Assembly (NCBI RefSeq): GCF_016597725.1
Contig: NZ_VCGY01000004.1
Span: 124,001-188,000 of the forward strand
DNA: 64,000 bases
Source of the DNA: Marinobacter sp. 1-4A
GTDB lineage: Bacteria > Pseudomonadota > Gammaproteobacteria > Pseudomonadales > Oleiphilaceae
Reading direction: 5' to 3'
Positions 55,389 through 64,000 of the stretch are shown piece after piece (position 1 is the first letter of the stretch; every line of letters begins with the position of its first letter). The position numbers were made by a program, and so were the translations under genes. The notes beneath the pieces were generated by a model. The model ran no database searches and was not told the DNA's origin. It saw nothing but the letters and a program-made list of their open reading frames with translations.

Positions 55389-56039
55389 TTACCAATCTAC
55401 CGGGCAGCCTGTGCACTCGTCCATAAAGGTGCCTACAAACGTAGCGTAGTGAATGCGGGTGTTTCGTAGATCGGCGCCTGCAAGGTTGGCACTTCCAAAT
55501 TTTGCTTCTTGCAGGTTGGCTCCAAACAGGTTGGCATCAGCTAGGTCGACTTTTGGTAGCCAGGCTATCTCAAGGCTTGCGAAGGTCAGGTCGGTTTCTA
55601 TAAGCGTAGCACCAGAGAACCTTGCAAAATCGAAGTTCGCTCCAGCCATGTTGGAGCCAGTAAAATCCGCGCCCTGAGCGAACAGGTACTGCCCGGTAGC
55701 GCCCTGAAGTTCCGCCTCGCGAATGCTTGCTCCGCGCACATCGGCTCTATACAAGTTGACGCGATAGGCGGTTACCTTGTCCAACTTGGCCCCTTTGAGA
55801 TTGGCGCCCCTCAAACTGGTGTGATTCAGAATAGCTCCGGTCAGATCGGCGCCGCTGAAGTCCACAGACTTCAAGTCCAGGTTTGACATGTCTGCACCCT
55901 TAAGGTCAGCACCAGAGCACACAGAGTGTTGCTCCAGTATGCAGCCATTAAACTCCGGTGGGCGCACGTCCGCCAGATAGTCCTCTGCTAAAGCAGGCGT
56001 GATGAAGGCGAGTAAAGCCAGCTTTATTATTGTCTTCAT
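55389..56039 (-). CDS. Exported pentapeptide-repeat protein
   Basis: A 216-residue protein: signal peptide (cleavage near 'PALAED'), then about 25 pentapeptide repeats of the A(D/N)LxG type from residue 40 to 200, forming a right-handed quadrilateral helix, and a C-terminal 'MDECTGCPVDW' cysteine pair. Its role is unknown; similar exported proteins accompany exaA in related clusters. It is downstream of exaA on the same strand, with a hairpin between them. Confidence 0.83.
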   Translation of the reverse strand: MKTIIKLALLAFITPALAEDYLADVRPPEFNGCILEQHSVCSGADLKGADMSNLDLKSVDFSGADLTGAILNHTSLRGANLKGAKLDKVTAYRVNLYRADVRGASIREAELQGATGQYLFAQGADFTGSNMAGANFDFARFSGATLIETDLTFASLEIAWLPKVDLADANLFGANLQEAKFGSANLAGADLRNTRIHYATFVGTFMDECTGCPVDW

Positions 56040-56060
56040 GGTGTACTCCGGAACAAATCA

Positions 56061-56085
56061 GGAGCCGCCGTGTATTGGCGGCTCC
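56061..56085 (-). terminator. Hairpin between exaA and the pentapeptide-repeat gene
   Basis: GGAGCCGCC and GGCGGCTCC form a perfect 9-bp stem with a seven-base loop 26 bases past the exaA stop. No long T-tract, so it may allow partial read-through and lower expression of the downstream gene. Confidence 0.55.
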
Positions 56086-56111
56086 CTTTGTTGATGGACA
56101 AAGCTAATGGA

Positions 56112-57962
56112 TCACTTGGCCGCTGTTGCCCAAGAGGGGATTTTGAACACCCAGAAAGACCCACCTTGTGAAATAGGCTTGGTCAGTTCAGCCATATCGC
56201 CACCCCAGAGAGGCACTGCTCCGCCATAGCCTGAGGTAACACCTACGTACTGTTCGCCGTCCATTTCCCAGGTGATGGGTGGGGAGATGATTCCCGAGCC
56301 GGTCTGGAACCTCCAAAGCTCTTCGCCAGTATCTGCGTCAAATGCCTTGAAGTAGCCATCGCCTGTACCAGTGAATACCAAGCCGCCTTTGGTGGCCAGC
56401 ACGCCGGCCCATAAAGGCATGGGCTCTTTATGTTCCCACTTCACCTTGCCACTTAGTGGGTCCATCGCCCGCAGTATGCCAACGTGGTCGTCGTACATGC
56501 GTTTGATACGGAAGCCCTGGCCAAGGTAAGCCGCACCTTTTTTGTAGGTGACTTCTTCGGTCCAGTAGTCTTCTTTCCAGTGGTTGGCTGGGATGTAAAA
56601 CAACCCGGTGTCCTGACTGTAAGCCATGGGGTTCCAGTTTTTACCACCAAGGAAAGGTGGTGAGACTTCTATGGATTCGCCACGGGTTTTTCCCTCGGGA
56701 ACCGGTGGTGGACGCTGGCCTTTGCCTTCCACGGGGCGGCCATCGGCACCAATACTGGTGGCCCAGGTGATGTTATCCACGAATGGGAAGGCATTCTGGA
56801 ACTCACCATTGGTGCGATCAACCAGATAGAAATAGCCATTTCTGTCTGCGTGTGCGGTCGCTTTTACATTTTTGCCGTCTTTGGTGTATTCAAAAAGCAC
56901 CAGTTCATTGTTGCCGGAGAAATCCCAGGCATCGTTTGGCGTGTGCTGATAGAACCATTTCACCTCACCGGTGGTGGGGTCCACCGCCACCTGTCCAGAG
57001 GTATACAAGTTGTCGTAGTCTGCCGGGTCACCACCGGGAGCTGTGCGCTTCCAGGTATTCCAGGGGGCAGGGTTGCCTGCGCCAACAATGATGGTGTTGG
57101 TTTCGACATCAAAGCTCGCGCTTTGCCAGGGCGCTCCGCCACCTTGGCTCCAGGCTTCCACTTTCCCAGTCTCGGTATTAGGGTCATCTGGCCAACTGGG
57201 AGCCCGTGGGTCGCCAGAGGGTGTGCTCTTCTCGCCATTCAAACGACCATAGTGTCCTTCAACAAATGGGCGCATCCAGATCTCTTTACCTGTCTCGGGA
57301 TCCCGAGCGTAGAGTTTGCCGACAACGCCGAACTCATCACCCGATGAGCCGTGAATAAGCATAACCTTTCCGGTTTTCTGATCCTTGATCAGTGTTGGGG
57401 CGCCGGTCATGGTGTAGCCCGCTTCGTGATCACCAAACTTCACGCGCCAAGCGACTTTTCCGGTTTTTTTGTTGAGAGCAACAATGCCCGCATCGAGGGT
57501 GCCAAAGAAAACCTTGTCGCCGAAAATCGCTGCGCCCCGATTTACCACATCACAACAAGGGCGAATGCCTTCCGGCAAACGATGGCTATATTCCCAAAGC
57601 CGCTTACCACTTTTTGCATCCAGGGCGTACAGGCGTGAGTAGGAACCGGTTACGTAGATAATTCCGTCGTGAACCAGTGCTTGGGACTCCTGGCCTCGCT
57701 GCTTCTCATCTCCAAACGAGAACGACCATGCCGGAACCATTCGTTCAACGTTGTCTTTGTTGATCATGGTCATTGGGCTGTAGCGTTGGGCTTTTGGACC
57801 AATCCCGTACCCGAGAACGTCCTGAGTGGTTTCTGCATCGTTAACGATGTCATTCCATGTAACGCCCGCAGCATGTGCCTGAGTCGCCAATCCAGCCGCG
57901 CCTATCGATAGCGCCAGGCTGATACCGCGCATCAGGGGGCGTTTGGTAAACAGCGTTTTCAT
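56112..57962 (-). CDS. exaA: PQQ-dependent ethanol dehydrogenase (calcium type)
   Basis: A 616-residue periplasmic quinoprotein: signal peptide to about 31 ('QAHA'), then an eight-bladed propeller with tryptophan-docking repeats ('GKRLWEYS', 'GEELWRFQTGSG'). The vicinal disulfide C136-C137 ('IRPCCDVVNRG') and catalytic D347 ('NDAWDFSGNNE') are present. S349, two residues on, replaces the aspartate needed for lanthanide binding, so this is a Ca-dependent ExaA/PedE type. It oxidises ethanol and other primary alcohols and passes electrons to ExaB. AAGGGGAA precedes the ATG. Confidence 0.95.
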   Translation of the reverse strand: MKTLFTKRPLMRGISLALSIGAAGLATQAHAAGVTWNDIVNDAETTQDVLGYGIGPKAQRYSPMTMINKDNVERMVPAWSFSFGDEKQRGQESQALVHDGIIYVTGSYSRLYALDAKSGKRLWEYSHRLPEGIRPCCDVVNRGAAIFGDKVFFGTLDAGIVALNKKTGKVAWRVKFGDHEAGYTMTGAPTLIKDQKTGKVMLIHGSSGDEFGVVGKLYARDPETGKEIWMRPFVEGHYGRLNGEKSTPSGDPRAPSWPDDPNTETGKVEAWSQGGGAPWQSASFDVETNTIIVGAGNPAPWNTWKRTAPGGDPADYDNLYTSGQVAVDPTTGEVKWFYQHTPNDAWDFSGNNELVLFEYTKDGKNVKATAHADRNGYFYLVDRTNGEFQNAFPFVDNITWATSIGADGRPVEGKGQRPPPVPEGKTRGESIEVSPPFLGGKNWNPMAYSQDTGLFYIPANHWKEDYWTEEVTYKKGAAYLGQGFRIKRMYDDHVGILRAMDPLSGKVKWEHKEPMPLWAGVLATKGGLVFTGTGDGYFKAFDADTGEELWRFQTGSGIISPPITWEMDGEQYVGVTSGYGGAVPLWGGDMAELTKPISQGGSFWVFKIPSWATAAK

Positions 57963-58167
57963 GACTTTCCCCTTAATTGTTGTTGTGACAAACGCATTCA
58001 TTGGTTGCGTTGACGCCATGAGTATTGGCATGGAGTGCTCAATCAGGCGACGGAGAAAACCATGAGGTGATCGGGATTCGGGATAGTGCAGTCCGGGAAA
58101 TGTTCCTGGCAGATGTGCAACAGGCTGATTGTTCGGTTTTTCCGTTTCCCGGGGCAGGTGGCTCGTG

Positions 58168-58231
58168 CTTTGGCCTCTGGTCGATAGGTCTACTACCAAA
58201 GATCTAAGGCGCAGCAGCCAAAGTGGAGTAC
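58168..58231. promoter_or_regulatory. Candidate regulatory region between exaA and exaB
   Basis: The 369-base divergent gap 57963-58331 holds no gene. Within it, CTTTGG (58168) and CCAAAG (58196) form an inverted repeat, TACTACCAAAG ends at 58201, and GCCAAAGTGGAGTAC follows at 58217-58231. The last resembles ACCAAAGGAGTAC upstream of the porin. These are candidate sites for the LuxR-type regulators of the cluster. Confidence 0.4.
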
Positions 58232-58331
58232 ACCGGCAAGTAAGGCATTTCTTAGACTTGGAGACAGCCCGATACGCCGCATGGCTACTTGGGAAAACAA
58301 TGGCAGACAAAACAAAAAGAGGTATGAGGCT

Positions 58332-58757
58332 ATGTCGTACTCCAAGTTGATTCAAAAGATCCTTTGCGCTGGAGCCTTGGTATGGGCTGCAGCCGCTGCC
58401 GGGCACGGTAACGTGACGCCACAGCCAGTTGATACGGGTGACCTGCCGGATCTGGGCCGTGAAGCTCTGAACGAAAACCCGTTTCGCGACGGAAATGAGC
58501 TAAGCAAATTGAATGCAGAAGCCGTTGAAGTTGGTATGAGTGCTTACGCCGGAAATTGCGCCGGCTGTCACGGCATTGAGGCCCAATCCGGTGGTTTAAC
58601 CCCGGATTTGCGTGAGCTCACAGAATGGGACGATGAGTACTTTATCGGGCGGGTAATGAACGGAACCGACCGGGGTATGCCTTCCTTTAAAAGCAATCTC
58701 GGGCAAACGGCCATTTGGTCCATACGGACCTATGTGGAATCGGTATCCGGGCAGTAA
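58332..58757 (+). CDS. exaB: Cytochrome c550 for quinoprotein ethanol dehydrogenase
   Basis: A 141-residue periplasmic monoheme cytochrome: signal peptide to about 24, heme motif C76-AG-C79-H80 and a distal methionine in 'DRGMPSF'. It accepts electrons from ExaA and passes them to the terminal oxidase. The ATG MSYSKLIQK starts a proper signal peptide; the frame extends to 58281 without support. It is divergent from exaA, whereas in P. aeruginosa exaA and exaB are also neighbours on opposite strands as I recall. Confidence 0.92.
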   Translation: MSYSKLIQKILCAGALVWAAAAAGHGNVTPQPVDTGDLPDLGREALNENPFRDGNELSKLNAEAVEVGMSAYAGNCAGCHGIEAQSGGLTPDLRELTEWDDEYFIGRVMNGTDRGMPSFKSNLGQTAIWSIRTYVESVSGQ

Positions 58758-58801
58758 CAGCTTTCGCATAAGTACTCGATATCCTGACTAGGAGGTGAGG
58801 T

Positions 58802-59572
58802 ATGAGGCGATATTGGCTATGTGCTTTTACTCTGTTTGCGAGCGCTTCCTGGGCCGATCTACCGTCTGACCCGTTGGGTTCGCCTTTATGGGCCTACAAC
58901 ATTGAGCGATACCTCGGGCAAGACATAACGTTAGTAGTGGACGAACGAGTAGGTTTGTCGGTTCCTGACTTCGCTGAGGACAGTACTCAGGTTCCATTGG
59001 CCGTTAACTTGCGTGAATTCCCACACAAGGTGATGAAGGTGGTGACATGGGTGGATATGAATCCTGTTCCCCACCTATTCACGGCTAATAGTACTGACGG
59101 GCAGCTCAAACTGGTGTCCCTTAACTTTCGGGTGCAGCAGGCCAGCAGTGTTCGAGCAGCTGTGCTGGATGAACAGGGTGTTTGGCACATTGACAGCGGC
59201 TATGTGGATGCAGCTGGCGGCGGCTGTACGGCACCCCGGGAAGTATTAAGCAATTCAGACTGGGAGAGTGAGTTCGGCACCCTGAAAACCGGCTTGTTCT
59301 CTGATCGCGGGAATACGCGCATCAAGGCCAGTTTGTTGCATCCCATGGACTCCGGAATGGTCGGGAATGTACCGGCCTTTTTTGTAGGCGCTGTTGAAGT
59401 TCGGAATGAGGCCTCGGATAACCTGCTGCTGACAATGACCTTGGCCGAGTCTGCCGCTGAAAACCCGATGTTTGTTTTTGAATTCGAAGGCGGCATTCCT
59501 CTCCTGTCTATCCACATGAAGGATAACAACGGCTACCAGTTTGAAGGTGCCATTGGGGAGGCATCGCCATGA
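58802..59572 (+). CDS. Quinoprotein dehydrogenase-associated SoxYZ-like carrier
   Basis: A 256-residue exported protein: signal peptide to about 18 ('SASWA'), a SoxY-like domain (about 30-150) with the carrier cysteine C142 in 'AGGGCTAPREV', and a SoxZ-like domain (about 155-250). In thiosulfate oxidation SoxYZ carries sulfur on such a cysteine; this fused form is found with PQQ enzymes, where its role is unknown. AGGAGG precedes the ATG. The next gene overlaps by four bases. Confidence 0.85.
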   Translation: MRRYWLCAFTLFASASWADLPSDPLGSPLWAYNIERYLGQDITLVVDERVGLSVPDFAEDSTQVPLAVNLREFPHKVMKVVTWVDMNPVPHLFTANSTDGQLKLVSLNFRVQQASSVRAAVLDEQGVWHIDSGYVDAAGGGCTAPREVLSNSDWESEFGTLKTGLFSDRGNTRIKASLLHPMDSGMVGNVPAFFVGAVEVRNEASDNLLLTMTLAESAAENPMFVFEFEGGIPLLSIHMKDNNGYQFEGAIGEASP

Positions 59573-60531
59573 GCCGCCTCCGATCCCATCATAGAAATAT
59601 CGCCTGGCTGGTTGCCGCTATGTTTTGGCTCTTGGCCTATTCATCGGGCGCCGGTGCGAGTACCAAGTCCTATAACCTGGAAGCGATTCTGGTTGCGGAC
59701 GGCGTCTGGGTAGTTGCAGGAAGTACAGAAAACTTCTCGAAAACCAATGGCGGCAACATTCTCAATACCGGCTTTATTGAAACAGGTGAGGGCGTTGTTG
59801 TGATTGATACGGGGCCTTCCCGCAGGTACGGCGAAGAATTTCGTGCACTGATTGAGAGTCACACCAGTGAGCCAATCGTGAAAGTGCTGATCACCCATCA
59901 TCACCCCGACCACGCCTTTGGCAGCCAGGCCTTTGAGCCGAACACACTTTACATGCTTGATGAATCGGCCAGCCTGCTTGAGCAGGACGGTGAAGCTTTT
60001 TCAGACAACATGTATCGCATGATCGGCGACTGGATGCGTGGCACCGAGGTAACTGTGCCTATGAACAGAGTGCAGCCAGGCTTGCTTAGTCTAGGGAGTC
60101 GGCAGCTACGTTTGATTGCGATGCAGGGACATACCGGCGCAGATCTGGTTGTGCTGGATGAAGCCTCCGGGGTGCTGTTTGCTTCAGACATGGTGTTTTT
60201 TAACAGGGCATTAACCACACCTCAAACACCGGGACTAGCCGTTTGGCGTTCGGAAATACGCGAGCTTGCGCAGCTGCCGTTCTCCCTTGTGGTGCCAGGT
60301 CACGGGCCGGTGATTCAAGATGACCGTGCATTTCTCCAAATGATCGATTACTTGACCTGGCTGGATGATGTTCTGGCTGGATCTGCTGCGCGGGGTTTAA
60401 GCGCTTCAGAGGTGATTGATACCGCGATTCCTGAGCGCTTTTCAGAGCTGGAAGGAGCGAGATACGAGCTGGTTCGTACCGTAAGCCACCTGTATGCAGA
60501 TTACGAAAAGCGTGCTCTGAACAGGCATTAG
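59569..60531 (+). CDS. Quinoprotein relay system metallo-hydrolase (metallo-beta-lactamase fold)
   Basis: A 320-residue exported protein with signal peptide (to about 30, 'GAGA') and the metal motif H110-x-H112-x-D114-H115 ('THHHPDHAFGSQ'), further ligands in 'AMQGHTGADLV' and 'VVPGHGPV'. It belongs to the zinc hydrolases found with PQQ dehydrogenases and SoxYZ-like carriers; the substrate is unknown. Its start overlaps the SoxYZ-like stop (ATGA). Confidence 0.85.
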   Translation: MSRLRSHHRNIAWLVAAMFWLLAYSSGAGASTKSYNLEAILVADGVWVVAGSTENFSKTNGGNILNTGFIETGEGVVVIDTGPSRRYGEEFRALIESHTSEPIVKVLITHHHPDHAFGSQAFEPNTLYMLDESASLLEQDGEAFSDNMYRMIGDWMRGTEVTVPMNRVQPGLLSLGSRQLRLIAMQGHTGADLVVLDEASGVLFASDMVFFNRALTTPQTPGLAVWRSEIRELAQLPFSLVVPGHGPVIQDDRAFLQMIDYLTWLDDVLAGSAARGLSASEVIDTAIPERFSELEGARYELVRTVSHLYADYEKRALNRH

Positions 60532-60653
60532 TACTAAGGGAGTAGTTATTCGCCCCGAACGACTCATTTTGTTAGCCCTTCTGGGAACTTAGATTAGATA
60601 CGTAAGCGCAAAAACAGCGTTGTTCAGCAAAAACACAACAAGAGGTTCAAACC

Positions 60654-62174
60654 ATGATCTACGCACAACCAGGACAAGAAGGCTCCGTTGTTTCTTTTAA
60701 ATCACGCTACGGAAATTATATTGGCGGTGAGTGGGTTGCCCCGGTTAAAGGGCAGTATTTTGAGAACACTACACCGGTTACTGGCGATGTGATTTGCGAA
60801 GTTCCGCGCTCAACTGCCGAAGATATTGATCTGGCGCTTGATGCTGCCCACAAAGCTGCACCGGCTTGGGGTAAAACCTCTGCAGCAGAGCGCTCTAATA
60901 TTCTCTTAAAAATTGCAGATCGCATTGAAGCCAATCTCGAAAAACTGGCAGTTGCCGAAACCTGGGATAACGGCAAAGCCGTTCGCGAAACCCTGAATGC
61001 AGATATTCCGCTGGCCGCTGACCACTTCCGTTATTTTGCCGGCTGCATCCGGGCTCAAGAAGGACACATGGGCGAAATCGATCAGAACACTGTGGCCTAT
61101 CATTTTCATGAGCCTTTGGGCGTAGTGGGCCAGATCATTCCCTGGAACTTCCCGATTTTGATGGCAGCCTGGAAGCTAGGGCCTTGCCTTGCTGCAGGCA
61201 ACTGCACCGTGCTCAAGCCAGCAGAGCAAACGCCAGCGAGCATTCTGGTGCTGATGGAAATTATCGGCGATCTGTTGCCACCGGGTGTGCTGAACATCGT
61301 TAATGGCTACGGTATTGAAGCCGGGCAGGCTCTGGCTACCAGCACGCGAATTGCCAAGATAGCGTTCACTGGATCAACTCCGGTTGGCTCCCACATTCTG
61401 AAGTGTGCTGCCGAGAACATCATTCCCTCAACGGTTGAGCTTGGCGGTAAGTCTCCCAACATCTACTTCTCGGATGTAATGAATGCGGAGCCTGAGTTTG
61501 TCGACAAGTGTGTTGAAGGTCTGGTTCTGGCGTTCTTCAATCAGGGTGAAATCTGCACCTGTCCATCGCGCGCTTTGGTTCAGGAAGACATGTATGAAGA
61601 GTTCATGCAGAAGGTTGTGGAGCGCACTAAAGCGATCAAGCGCGGTAATCCTTTGGATACTGACGTTCAGGTTGGTGCGCAAGCCAGTAAAGAGCAGTTC
61701 GACAAAATCATGTCTTACCTTGAGATAGGCAAGCAGGAAGGCGCTGTTGTTCTCACAGGCGGTGATCGTGAGAACATGGAAGGCGAGTTCAATAACGGAT
61801 TCTACATTCAGCCCACTCTTTTCAAGGGTGATAACAGCATGCGGGTGTTCCAGGAAGAAATCTTTGGCCCAGTTGTTGGTGTTACAACCTTCAAAACCGA
61901 AGAAGAAGCTCTGGCGATTGCCAACGATACCGAGTTTGGCCTGGGTGCCGGCGTTTGGACACGGGACACTAACCGGGCCTACCGCATGGGCCGCAGCATT
62001 CAAGCCGGTCGGGTATGGATGAACTGCTACCACGCTTACCCTGCCCATGCTGCTTTTGGTGGCTACAAGAAATCCGGTATTGGCCGTGAAACTCACAAGC
62101 TGGCTCTGGATCACTACCAGCAGACTAAATGCATGCTGACCAGTTATGACGCTAACCCGCTGGGCTTTTTTTAA
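60654..62174 (+). CDS. exaC: NAD+-dependent acetaldehyde dehydrogenase
   Basis: A 506-residue cytosolic aldehyde dehydrogenase with general base E262 ('[12 protein letters not shown]') and catalytic C301 ('[13 protein letters not shown]'), plus '[20 protein letters not shown]'. It oxidises acetaldehyde, the product of ExaA, to acetate. The 122-base gap before it contains TTAGTACTAAGGGAGTAG (60528-60545), similar to motifs before other genes of this regulon. A terminator follows at 62273. Confidence 0.94.
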   Translation: MIYAQPGQEGSVVSFKSRYGNYIGGEWVAPVKGQYFENTTPVTGDVICEVPRSTAEDIDLALDAAHKAAPAWGKTSAAERSNILLKIADRIEANLEKLAVAETWDNGKAVRETLNADIPLAADHFRYFAGCIRAQEGHMGEIDQNTVAYHFHEPLGVVGQIIPWNFPILMAAWKLGPCLAAGNCTVLKPAEQTPASILVLMEIIGDLLPPGVLNIVNGYGIEAGQALATSTRIAKIAFTGSTPVGSHILKCAAENIIPSTVELGGKSPNIYFSDVMNAEPEFVDKCVEGLVLAFFNQGEICTCPSRALVQEDMYEEFMQKVVERTKAIKRGNPLDTDVQVGAQASKEQFDKIMSYLEIGKQEGAVVLTGGDRENMEGEFNNGFYIQPTLFKGDNSMRVFQEEIFGPVVGVTTFKTEEEALAIANDTEFGLGAGVWTRDTNRAYRMGRSIQAGRVWMNCYHAYPAHAAFGGYKKSGIGRETHKLALDHYQQTKCMLTSYDANPLGFF

Positions 62175-62272
62175 CATGTAAGTGAGTGAGTCGCTCCTTG
62201 CTGCTGCGAGGGGCGGCAGCAGTTGCTCCTATGTTGTCGCTGAAGATATTCACTGTTGTGTTCTGCACTTTT

Positions 62273-62297
62273 GGCCCTTTATAGGGCCCTTTTTTTG
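62273..62297 (+). terminator. Rho-independent terminator after exaC
   Basis: GGCCCT-TTAT-AGGGCC stem-loop followed by C and eight T residues. A second hairpin (CTGCTGC/GCAGCAG, 62201-62222) lies just upstream. Both fall in the stretch between exaC and the S9 peptidase remnant. Confidence 0.85.
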
Positions 62298-62310
62298 CGC
62301 CATTTCCCAA

Positions 62311-63249
62311 AGTAGCACACTGTGCACCGCAGAAGGTTATTTGTATGACATTGCAAAATCTGCCTCGCATCTTGATGCAGTACTGAGAATAGACCCGGTT
62401 ACCGGATGTGTTTCGGTTCTGGCCGGAGGCGAGAAGGCGCTTCCTGGCTATGAGATTTCCCTGCCAAGCAATTTCGGGGTTTCAGGTCTTGATGGGAACG
62501 CTCAGTGTCGTCAGGGTTTCTATTACTCTCCGGTAAGTGATACGGCCAAAGCGCCGCCTCTTATTCTGATAGCCCATGGTGGCCCAACATCGGCGGCTTA
62601 CCCGGTTTTTAACCCGCAGGTTCAGTTTTGGTGCCATCGCGGCTTTGCAGTTGCGGAAGTGAATTATCGGGGTAGCACGGGGTTCGGTCGAGATTTCAGG
62701 CTTTCGTTGGCGGGTTGCTGGGGAGAAGCCGATGTCGATGATATGTCCCGCGCGGCTGACAGTCTCGTTGCCGCTGGCATGGCCGACAAAGACAAAGTGT
62801 TTATCCAGGGGCGCAGTTCAGGAGGCTATACGGCGCTCATGGCACTTTCAGAAAGCAACCGTTACGCCGCAGGGGCTAGCCTTTATGGGGTTACCGACCC
62901 GCTACAGCTTCGGCAAGCGACCCATCGATTCGAGTCGGGCTACCTGGATTGGTTATTGGGCGATCCTAGTCGGCATGGGCAGCGCTGGAAAGACCGAACG
63001 CCAAGATTACGGGCGACAGCAATGAATACACCGGTTATCTTTTTTCAGGGAGGCTTGGACAAGGTGGTTGTCCCCGAGCAGACCAGAGACATGGTTGAAG
63101 CCATGAGAGGAAATGGGCAGTCACCAGAGTTGCACTGGTTTGAGACAGAAGGCCACGGATTTATTCAGGAAAAGAGTCAGGTAAGAATGCTTGAGGCTTT
63201 GCATACGTTTTACCTCAAGCATAGCCAGGATCCGGTGAACCCTTGGTAA
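62311..63249 (+). pseudogene. 5'-truncated S9 prolyl oligopeptidase family gene (catalytic domain only)
   Basis: The frame encodes only the C-terminal alpha/beta hydrolase part of an S9C acyl-peptidase (normally about 600-650 residues): 'ILIAHGGPTSAAYPVFNPQV', nucleophile in 'QGRSSGGYTALMAL', Asp region 'VIFFQGGLDKVVVPEQ' and His in 'TEGHGFIQE'. The N-terminal beta-propeller is missing. Similarity begins about 15 bases after the exaC terminator, and no credible start lies there; the open frame reaches back to a GTG at 62182 only through the terminator. Most likely a deletion remnant. Confidence 0.65.
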
Positions 63250-63308
63250 ACTTGAGTTAGACTCTCGTTCACTTCAATAAGAAAAAAATATAATGTTGAG
63301 CGAACCCC

Positions 63309-64000
63309 ATGAGTCACGACATATCTGTTCTGAGAAAATTCGTTTCGCCTGAAATTGTGTTCGGCGCAGGGGCACGCAAGTCTGTTGCGAACTTTGCGAG
63401 CAATCTTGGGGCAAAACACGTATTTCTTGTTTCAGATCCCGGTGTTGCTGGTGCAGGCTGGGTGGGTGAAGTCGTCACTTTACTAACCGATGCCGGCTTG
63501 CGAACAACGGTGTTTACCGGAGTGTCTGCCAACCCTCGAGTAGACGAGGTGATGGCCGGTGCCGAGCTTTATAAATCCTCTGACTGTGATGTCATTGTTG
63601 CCATCGGCGGCGGAAGTCCTATGGATTGCGCCAAGGGAATCGGGATTATTGCCAGCAACGGTGGGCATATTCTCGATTTTGAGGGCGTAGACACCATTTC
63701 TAACCCGCCTCCGCCGCTAATCCTTATTCCGACGACTGCCGGCACATCTGCTGATGTATCTCAGTTTGCCATCATTTCTGACCCTAACCGCCGCTTCAAA
63801 TTTTCGATAATCAGCAAAGCCGTGGTGCCGGACGTGTCATTGATTGACCCGGAAGTCACTGAGACCATGAACGGCTACCTGACAGCCTGTACAGGTGTGG
63901 ACGCACTGGTTCATGCGATTGAAGCATTTGTCTCAACGGGTAGCGGCCCTCTTACAGACTCCCATGCACTGGAAGCTATCCGGTTGATTAACCGCAACCT
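63309..64000 (+). CDS. ercA: ErcA-like iron-containing alcohol dehydrogenase (partial, runs off the window)
   Basis: The first 230 residues of a group III alcohol dehydrogenase: 'GAGARKSVANFASNLGAKHV', NAD-binding 'VIVAIGGGSPMDCAKGIGII', 'PTTAGTSADVSQFAIISD' and the start of the metal region 'TGVDALVHAIEAFVS'. ErcA belongs to the P. aeruginosa ethanol oxidation regulon, with a regulatory rather than catalytic role suggested there. No stop occurs before the window end at 64000. Confidence 0.85.
   Translation, partial: MSHDISVLRKFVSPEIVFGAGARKSVANFASNLGAKHVFLVSDPGVAGAGWVGEVVTLLTDAGLRTTVFTGVSANPRVDEVMAGAELYKSSDCDVIVAIGGGSPMDCAKGIGIIASNGGHILDFEGVDTISNPPPPLILIPTTAGTSADVSQFAIISDPNRRFKFSIISKAVVPDVSLIDPEVTETMNGYLTACTGVDALVHAIEAFVSTGSGPLTDSHALEAIRLINRN

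Noticed and set aside
56112..58406. Long N-terminal extension of exaA to 58406
   Set aside because: The frame is open through the exaA-exaB regulatory gap, but the ATG at 57962 has a good ribosome site and begins a normal signal peptide; the extension has no signal or family likeness.

Overview
The window reads as a chromosome segment of a marine, halophilic gammaproteobacterium, most likely Marinobacter or a close relative (inferred from family resemblance, not from a search). Pointers are a GacA-UvrC-PgsA block, an ectoine hydroxylase, an Exa-type PQQ ethanol oxidation cluster laid out much as in Pseudomonas, and moderate GC. Coding density is high. I saw no transposase, phage gene or CRISPR array.

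Layout. 0-3 kb: transporters (AEC family, AzlCD) and small proteins. 3.1-6.1 kb: gacA-uvrC-pgsA. 6.1-9.7 kb (minus): an Mla-like phospholipid ABC system whose permease carries a fused STAS domain. 9.7-13.3 kb (minus): thiamine uptake operon thiBPQ behind a clear TPP riboswitch. 13.3-17.1 kb: an SbcCD/YhaON-like nuclease-ATPase pair. 17.1-17.4 kb: tRNA-Gly(GCC) and tRNA-Cys(GCA), which in many relatives directly follow pgsA. 17.5-21.3 kb: a YqaA-like membrane protein and a long PAS-GAF-PAS-GGDEF-EAL gene cut by one in-frame TAG.

21.4-29.4 kb is a stress-flavoured region: DJ-1/PfpI protein, HPII-type catalase, ChaB-like protein, orphan ectoine hydroxylase, potassium-channel-like protein, and a PspA/YiaAB pair divergent from an XRE regulator with a palindromic operator. 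29.7-34.0 kb (minus) encodes a 7TMR-DISM diguanylate cyclase, an unknown lipoprotein and an exported subtilase as one operon. 34.2-43.8 kb is a catabolic island of unknown substrate: D-aminoacylase-like amidohydrolase, AraC regulator, KstD-like flavoprotein, ThDP enzyme, GMC oxidoreductase and a flavin monooxygenase. 43.9-45.9 kb holds a DUF302 protein with a perfect palindrome upstream, and SstT.

45.9-64.0 kb is a PQQ-dependent ethanol oxidation regulon: a TonB receptor of the PqqU/YncD (PQQ uptake) type divergent from a porin, NosP-NahK (NO-sensing FIST protein and hybrid kinase), an ErbR-like regulator, a CxxxCW rhodanese-like protein, a second LuxR-type regulator with a degenerate receiver, a pentapeptide-repeat protein, exaA (calcium type) divergent from exaB, a SoxYZ-like carrier, a metallo-hydrolase, exaC, a 5'-truncated S9 peptidase remnant, and the start of ercA. 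Ethanol would be oxidised by ExaA in the periplasm with electrons going to cytochrome c550 (ExaB), and acetaldehyde by ExaC in the cytoplasm. Similar short motifs recur upstream of several of these genes. The cognate sensor kinase expected beside the second regulator (EraS/ExaD) is absent.
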